The position numbers and the translations under genes were made by a program. Positions 57,701-64,000 of a stretch of 64,000 bases of DNA are shown here, one piece after another (the stretch's first letter is position 1; each line of letters starts with the position of its first letter). Source of the stretch: Amaranthus tricolor. Its lineage: Eukaryota > Streptophyta > Magnoliopsida > Caryophyllales > Amaranthaceae. The stretch lies in the NCBI RefSeq assembly GCF_026212465.1, contig NC_080061.1:18495959-18559958 (forward strand). Direction: 5' to 3'. The notes under the pieces are model-generated. The model saw only the letters and a list, made by a program, of their open reading frames with translations. It ran no database searches and was not told the DNA's origin.

Positions 57701-59146
57701 AGAACCTTCATACATGCATCAGCAGCAACATGCCACAAATGCAACAAGAGGCTCCCTGGCTCAGAGTGATATAAGAGATAGTTTAGCGTAAAGAACCGTA
57801 AATTCTTGCCCTCGTGGGATTGGACAATGTGTTATCGATTGACCTTATTTTATATGCGCATTTGCTATAATATACTCCTAAAAAGTAAGAATTTTCATAA
57901 AATTCGGTGAACCAGTTTAATGCACTTACTTTACTAGGAGGGATTAGATGATGAATCTTTTTCTCATATGCAGATGGACAAAAAGAAAGATTCTTTTATT
58001 TCTAGTAATAGGTTAATCGCATTGGTGTGGATGGTTATATATCTATATATTAAGATTAATTTTTAGTTGTATGACTCCCTTCTGTAAATTGCTTTCAGAT
58101 CTATCAACATCAGCACAACAAGCAGATGAGCTGCCCTGCAATGGCTCAGCTTCTTTCAAACACTCTCTACTATAAACGTTTCTTCCCATACTATGCTTTC
58201 AACGTATTGGGTGGCCTTGATAATGAAGGTAGCTAATGGTTTCAGTCTTTATTTACTTCTCTTGTATATGCTTTCATGTCTTCACAAACAACAGTAATCG
58301 AACCAATGTGTAAGTGTGTGTTAACTATCTGTTACTCTCATTAAATTGCATTAGGCAAGGGGTGTGTTTTTACATATGATGCGGTGGGTTCATACGAGAA
58401 GGTCGGATACAGTGCTCAGGGTTCTGGTCAGAAGCTTATCATACCTTTCCTGGATAACCAGCTAAAGTCTCCCAGCCCTCTTCTATTACCTGTGCAGGTA
58501 TGTTGTTTGTTTTGTTGCGTATTTCCAGAAAATTGCCTCTCTTCCTTTATCTTATTTTTTTCAAGCTTCTATCATTAGTGGAAATTGGAAGCCGTCCTTG
58601 ACTTGCAAAGTTGTGAGATATGCAGGATGCTGTGACACCTCTATCAGAAACAGAAGCAATAGATCTGGTCAAAACTGCCTTTGCATCTGCAGCTGAAAGG
58701 GACATTATGACAGTAAGTTGTTGCCTGTCATTTTTTGAACTTGCCAAATGTGGCTTTCTTAATGTTTTTGGTATACTATTAGTGTACAAGTTTGAAGCTA
58801 TTTCTTTCACTTAAACTTGTAAGGTCTCTTGGAACAACTTCTTGAAAGTTAATGTTACCACTTTAGTCTTAATCGTATAACCAGCATACTAGCTATGAGT
58901 ATCATGAAGTCGTACTCTCTAGAGTCCGGACATAAAACCTGCTTAAACGTCAATTCTGAATCTTGTGTGACGTGGTGCACTTCTTTAGGGGGAGGGAAAA
59001 TGATGCTTGGTGTTCTGATAGTATGTGTGACGCACAACTTCTGCTTACTGACTATAACTTCCGTTTGGCAGGGCGATAAGCTGGAAATTGTAGTCATCAA
59101 CAAAGCAGGTCTTCACCGAAATTATATGGAGCTTCGAAAAGATTGA
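51735..59146 (+). CDS. PBF1: 20S proteasome subunit beta type-1 (beta-6 subunit, PBF1)
   Basis: Seven exons: 51735-51781, 51872-51979, 56524-56605, 58099-58228, 58355-58497, 58626-58712, 59072-59146, all with GT/AG introns. They sum to 672 bp (223 residues plus stop), the length of Arabidopsis PBF1. The product starts [16 protein letters not shown] and continues [84 protein letters not shown] and [13 protein letters not shown]. These are the conserved beta-6 blocks. Beta-6 is a structural, non-catalytic member of the beta ring of the 20S core particle (cytosol and nucleus) that degrades ubiquitylated proteins. The frame is intact, so the gene looks functional. Oddities: a 4.5-kb intron 2 holding nested transposons, and a copia LTR ending 87 bp before the ATG. 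Confidence 0.97.
53352..53650. mobile_element. Possible MITE in PBF1 intron 2
   Basis: GTGTTTGGATGGAAGGAAATGG at the left and TTGTTATCCAAAGATAGTGT at the right are imperfect inverted copies. The purine-rich left half (GGAGGG words) mirrors a pyrimidine-rich right half (CCCTTCC words), so the segment can fold. Duplication not resolved. Confidence 0.45.
53873..55930. mobile_element. Stowaway-like MITE in PBF1 intron 2, split by a LARD-like element
   Basis: TA followed by CTCCCTCCAATTC at 53871-53885 and TTTGAGGGAG followed by TA at 55921-55932 look like the two ends of one Stowaway element. About 1.8 kb of other sequence with its own direct repeats lies between. Confidence 0.55.
54077..55873 (+). 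mobile_element. Non-autonomous LTR element (LARD/TRIM-like) in PBF1 intron 2
   Basis: Direct repeats at about 54077-54313 and 55604-55873 share GATATATC, TGTCAATATTAAT, GGGCATTCT, the GACATACTCAA...GTGTG end and the order of blocks, and are diverged. After the left repeat comes ACCGATATCAGAGC (54317-54330), a mutated Met-tRNA primer site. The interior has only a Lys-rich low-complexity frame (54631-55099) with no retroviral motif. Exact ends and duplication are uncertain. Confidence 0.6.
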
Positions 59147-60055
59147 TAAAAATTCCTGATGTGCGTACTCATTTATTAGATTTGCATTATGTTTATTGTT
59201 AAATGAAATTATAATTGGATGGGGTATTAGGATGTTATTCCTTTTAAGAGTAGAGTTTTGTGTGCCAGTGCAACACAAAAACATGTGACGTGTGTGAATT
59301 GGTACTCTTTTTAAGTTAATTTAGAAATTTCATTAGGTCAATTATATCTTAATTTTAGGCTTTTTGGTCTAATTGATTGTGTTAAGTTGTGATTAATTCG
59401 CATCTTTTTTATTTGTTCTGAGCTGCTGTTTGTTTGATCCGATTGATTGTTTGAAGTGGATTTATTCATACTTTTTTGGTACATGATGAGGCAAGAGGAT
59501 ATGGTTTTATTGTCAAAATTTTATATTTACCAAAGTATTAACGACATAGCAAAATGAGAGCGCGTCATGACAAATTTTAATTAGTTCACTTGATTATCAA
59601 ATTTTGCTAGAGGCTATAACAAATTTTGCTGTTATAGGAGCTAAAATGACAGCAAAATTTTATATGTTCCTATGCATTATTATCATTTTTTATTTTAATT
59701 TGTGCTATTGACTATGTACTTTTTTTTTTTTTTTAATACAATGGTTTCACTTTATTTTTCCGAAATACTACAAAATGGGGGTTAAATACAGTATTATGCG
59801 TTTTGACAATTTTTGTTTAGGACTGCTGGAACAGCTTGAGTCGAGAGTCTCAATTGCTCTGAAGATGATTAAAATTAATTGAAATAAGTGAATCATATTA
59901 CTCCCTTTGTTACTTGTTGTTTGTCCACTTGGTTGACAAAATGACCTCCAAAATCACATCTTGGCAAGTAAGAAATCCATTATATACTACTAGACTTCAA
60001 CTAGTAATTGCGGTCTGCATGAGCGTTACCACATATTGGGGTCAAATCTTTATTT
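59147..60055. other. PBF1 3' flank
   Basis: 3'UTR and intergenic DNA, AT-rich, poly(T) at about 59720-59734. No gene seen. Confidence 0.5.
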
Positions 60056-60059
60056 TGCC

Positions 60060-60480
60060 TAAGTCAGTCATTTAGAAAGTGAATACAATACGCAGAGACT
60101 ATCTTTGGCATTCAGATCCTTATAATTCTAACCCTGGAGATGTAAATTGTAAAAAGCTTTGCAAACTTAAAAAGGGAGGGTGGTTTAGATATTATTAAAC
60201 TAAGAATTCTGGAATATTGCTGTGGTGGGAAAAGTGACTACTTCCTATAAGAATCCATTTGGGGTTGTTGGGTGCATAAAAGGGGGCAACTGTCTTGTTT
60301 TTAATCCTCCCATCTCAGCCACTTGGTCCTTTAAGAGCAACTGATTAGGTGGATGAAAGGCAGTGCGTACTCCATCCATGAGGTGTACAAAAATGTAGTT
60401 GATTCAGCCCCCTGTCAAATGGGATATCCTTGTCTGGCATTGCTCTTCTATCCCTAAAGAAAAGCTTAACAATATTATCA
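60060..60480 (+). pseudogene. LINE C-terminal (zf-RVT region) fragment
   Basis: Plus-strand frames give VNCKKLCKLKKGG, then PPISATWSFKSN, and VKWDILVWHCSSIPKEKL, all matching the C-terminal part of plant LINE ORF2 in the right order but in different frames. It lies between the two convergent cellular genes. Confidence 0.65.
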
Positions 60481-60826
60481 TCAACCTGGTATCTTATTGC
60501 ATTTGTTTCCGTTTGGATTTCGTGTTTAGAACCTCAAGCTTTATAATATTATCTGGGTGTACAAGTACAATATTCTTCATTGCTGATATGCAATTTATAT
60601 ATTATACTGTTGTCTATATTGACCGGGTAAAGGCTACATGATATATAGAAAGAATCCAAACAACTGTATTGATACACTTATGCATCCTACAAGGAGATGA
60701 AGAAATAAAATTGCACTCTAATAAACAAATAAGCTTGTAAAATAACCTTATGTTAATGATATTACTAAGACAAACCATGATAAAATTAAGCGTCTTGGAT
60801 TAACCCACTAACTTTTCCTCCCGGAT

Positions 60827-63338
60827 TTAAATGTCAGCAACAGGGTATCTGTCGATGCAGTGAAGCCATGGATTCCTTGAGCTCGGCTTCTTAATACGTC
60901 TAACTGCCTTCCAAACAGCACTGTTGCACTTGAAACCAGATCCAAATGCGAGCTGCCAAATACGATCCCCTGAATGAATCTTCCCCTTGGCTTCCAAATA
61001 AGCTAGTTCGTACCAAATACTGCTGCTTGAAGTGTTGCCAAAACGGTGCAGAGTCATACGAGAAGGCTCTATATTTTCATCGCTCAGCTCTAAGTTGCGC
61101 TGGAGCTCATCCAGCACAGTCTTGCTTGCTGCGTGCACGCAAAAATGCTCGAACGCAAGCTTGTAATCGGGTATGTATGGCTTTGAAGACGATGACGACG
61201 AAGAAGAACCAGATCTGGTGTTGTTTTGCTTCTCATCTTTTCCACCAAATAATTGGCGTTTGACTAATGTGCTGAAGAACAAGAGTTGTTCTGATACAGG
61301 CAACACTAATGGTCCTAGAGTAGTTATGTTGGTCTTGAGTGCATCTCCGCCAATTTCCATTAGATCACGACTAACTTTAATTCCTTTGAATCCTTGTTCA
61401 TCTTCTTCTTGGTATACACTCCTGTTAATTTTCAGATTAATTATTCCACAATGGATAAATGAGTATATAAAATCATATTACATAAGGGTTGAATGAATAT
61501 ATAACATATCCAGATACTTCTGCTAAAAATTTAAGCTGATGTTTGAAGTAATATATTATATACTTGTTTGAAGCAATATATTATATACTTGATCATGGAT
61601 AGATGCGAAGAGTAATAGGATTTGAATTAAATAACATCACACTATACCTGAAACTACGATCATCAGCTCCCTTATGTGTACGAACAACATGTTCAAGACG
61701 ATACTTGGCACGACGAAAATCACGACGACGATTAGAGAGCAAAACAGCCGAGCAACCCATTCTAAAGAAGCAATTGGGAATAAGCATAGATCGATCACGA
61801 CCTGGATACCAATTAAACCCGACCATTTCGGTGCTTACCACAACTGCAAAGTTATTCGGGTTAGCTTGAAGCATATCACGGGCCAAGTCTAGAGAAATGA
61901 TACTTGCACTACATCCCATTCCACCAAGGTTGTAACTCAAAATGTTACCCCTCATTTTGTAGTGGTTTATAATCATAGCCGAGAGCGATGGAGTCGGGTT
62001 AAAGATGCTGCAGTTAACAACTAGTACACCCACGTCTTTGGGTCGGATTCGAGTCTTTTCGAAGAGCTCGTCGAGTGCTCCGAATATGACTGTTGCTGCT
62101 TCATCTCGACCTTCTTTCATGGTTGCTATGTTTTGTGATGATGTTATGGATTTTGGTACGTATGTTTCGTCTCCTATTCCTGAAGAGTCCAAGATCCTAC
62201 GCTTGAATTTTAAGGTTTCCTCGTCAAATTTGCCTGATTGACGTGCCATCTCAATGAATTCTTCCTTACTTGCCTGTAATAAATGATTTTAAATTAAAAT
62301 ATTAGGACTTTTTGAGACCTTTTTATTGATTCATATAACCGATCTCAATCTTTAATAATTTATATAACCTTTTTAATTAAGAGGAAATATGGAATAACAC
62401 AATGATCTCTTTAAAGCATGAATATAGTGATCAATTCTAATCTTCAGGAAATAATTATCCAAAACTTTAGAGAATACTAACTGTTAAGAGAAAATACGGA
62501 ATAACACAATGATCTTCTTAAAGTTTTAATTTCAACAACATAAGGGTTTTGTTCAGCACAAGTAATTCTGTGTAGATAGTTGTCAGTTGTGCGAATAGCT
62601 GTAGCTGCTATTAAATATTAGCAGTTGAATTAGATGTTTGAAAATAAATTTATTGAGATAAATATGAAGAAAATTTACATACGTTAATTTTAATTTTAAA
62701 ACGCTAATATTAAACATAGCGCTGAAAACAACCATCTACAACATTAATATTTTTGCGAAATAGTGTTTTGATCTCATTAAAACACTAACAATTACTTAGA
62801 TCGTTAACGCAAAACTCCAGCTATATAAATTTAAACAAATCAAAAGATGTTTCCAATAAATGAATTCAAGATTAATTCAAAGTAGCTGAGATGTGAATAG
62901 ATGAGAGGGACACAAAGAAACATATATAGAACATACCTTGAGATCATCACTAGGCTTATAACAAGCAAAGTCAAGAAGATAAATAGGTCGAGGACGAGAC
63001 AAGAAGTAAACAGATAGAGTAAACACAAAGACACCAAAAGAAGCAAGAACCGTAGCAAGATCATAATCCCATAACTTGTTCCACAGTTCTTCTCTACTAA
63101 GACTACCAATTTCTGCACTAAACACCAGCACCAGAGCCGGTATTGTAGCCAAATATATTGCATGATTTATCAAATAATGGTACCCCAATTTCACATACTT
63201 TAAGTTGACTGAGTTTACAAAGTCGGGTAGTGGTAACCGCCTTCGTACTCGTACAGAGAACGTGTCTGTGCCACGGTTCACGATCTCTGTCGATAGAAGC
63301 TGCTGCTCTTCTGCAGCAGTGGTGGTTGAGGGCGGCAT
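60827..63338 (-). CDS. KCS10: 3-ketoacyl-CoA synthase 10 (FIDDLEHEAD-type)
   Basis: Three exons on the minus strand: 63338-62937, 62273-61648, 61421-60827, with GT/AG introns of 663 and 226 bp; 540 residues. KCS is the condensing enzyme of very-long-chain fatty acid elongation in the ER membrane. The N-terminal stretch [20 protein letters not shown] and [20 protein letters not shown] point specifically to the FIDDLEHEAD/KCS10 orthologue, which in Arabidopsis is needed for epidermal cuticle and organ separation. Two membrane helices lie at ~53-76 and ~93-113. The catalytic triad is Cys255 ([10 protein letters not shown]), His439 (HFCVHAASK) and Asn472 (HRFGNTSSS). A Ser-run loop ([11 protein letters not shown], ~410-425) is a variable region also present in this subfamily. 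The frame is intact. It is divergently oriented away from anything in the window and convergent with PBF1. Confidence 0.97.
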
Positions 63339-63436
63339 AATTGCTAGCTAATACTTATGGGTATAAAGCCTTTATTCTAATTAGCTGGTTATGGTATGTC
63401 TGTATTGTGTATTGTGTATTGTGAATTGTGACATTA

Positions 63437-63445
63437 CATTTATAG
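63437..63445 (-). promoter_or_regulatory. TATA box of the KCS10 gene
   Basis: The minus strand reads CTATAAATG about 100 bp upstream of the KCS10 ATG, a plausible core promoter position. TGTATTGTGTATTGTGAATT repeats lie in the presumed 5'UTR (63400-63428). Confidence 0.6.
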
Positions 63446-64000
63446 TTGAATTTGAAGATAAAGGATTAAAGAATTAAGAAGTTATTGACGATTACGTGAC
63501 TAAATTAGAAACTGTTATTGGTTTTCATTTATAACAAAAATACAAGTAAGTGAGCAAAGTAGGTGGAAGATGGTTTAATGTTCTCAACCAATCTTATTAA
63601 GAGTTGCAGTTGGAAGCTCAACGTCCATTCTTCTTTCTCTATTTAATGATAAGTAGGTGATTGACGCTTCTTCACATCTTTCCTTCTTTGAACATGCTTT
63701 TTTACAAAATTTAATTCCTTTTAATTTTTAACATTTATTATAAGTCTTCTTTGACGTCCAATTTTCTTAAGAAAATGATGGATTTAATTATATACATCCA
63801 CTTATGATTTTTTTTTTCAAGATGATCTAAGTGTAGTTTAGCATAAGATCAATCATTAAAGACTTGAATTGAGTTGAAAAATAAGAAAATTAGAGTCCTT
63901 AATTCAAAAACTAATTATTATGAGAAGTTAATTAACAATAAAACAACACAAAAGAATTAATGTTCATCAAATGTAAGCTAAGTTCAAACTCTACCCTGGA
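63446..64000. other. KCS10 upstream region
   Basis: AT-rich promoter-proximal DNA. No further gene, RNA or repeat recognised. Confidence 0.5.

Noticed and set aside
1..64000. CRISPR arrays, bacterial operons, rRNA operons
   Set aside because: None seen; repeats are transposon ends, LTRs or microsatellites and the genes are spliced eukaryotic genes.

Overview
The window reads as a plant (eudicot-like) nuclear chromosome segment. It has spliced genes with GT/AG introns, Ty1/copia and Ty3/gypsy LTR retrotransposons primed from initiator-Met tRNA, a Cassandra-type TRIM carrying 5S rRNA sequence, plant MULE, CACTA, hAT and Stowaway-type elements, and two recognisable plant housekeeping genes. Species cannot be fixed from this sequence alone. 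Almost 80% of the window is transposon-derived, and the insertions are deeply nested.

Layout. 1-8610: an old, degenerate minus-strand copia element (copia-A) whose gag zinc knuckle is split by a complete 2,427-bp CACTA transposon (3656-6082, TSD GTG). 8715-11036: remnants of a second copia element (copia-B) containing an intact Cassandra TRIM (8990-9648, TSD TAACA), then a LINE reverse-transcriptase fragment. 11037-30300: a TTA-microsatellite-rich block holding two copies of a paired MITE module and a Mutator-like element (MULE, 11910-27861) with 228-bp TIRs. The MULE has two convergent genes, a spliced MURA-type transposase and a small GRF-zinc-finger/coiled-coil/membrane protein. A very young 11.6-kb gypsy element (12282-23921, TSD GCTTG) sits inside codon 4 of the GRF gene. 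30300-35312: gene-poor DNA with a beta-glucosidase (GH1) pseudogene scrap. 35313-41877: a complete but mutated minus-strand gypsy element (TSD AAAAC) whose integrase reading frame runs into its own LTR. 41883-44827: MITEs and a non-autonomous hAT element (TSD GAATGAGT). 44900-51647: a plus-strand copia element (copia-C, TSD GAATC) with two extra small ORFs in its leader.

The two cellular genes are at the right end. The 20S proteasome beta-6 subunit gene (PBF1, 51735-59146, seven exons, 223 codons) starts only 87 bp after the 3' LTR of copia-C and has a 4.5-kb second intron with nested insertions. A FIDDLEHEAD/KCS10-type 3-ketoacyl-CoA synthase gene lies on the minus strand (63338-60827, three exons, 540 codons). 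The two genes converge and share no pathway.

Most interesting points: the two-gene MULE that parallels MuDR but carries a GRF/TM protein in the mudrB position; the young gypsy element with an extra acidic ORF, no ATG for gag and exactly two in-frame TAG codons; the copia LTR placed as the likely promoter region of a proteasome gene; and the accessory ORFs in the copia-C leader.
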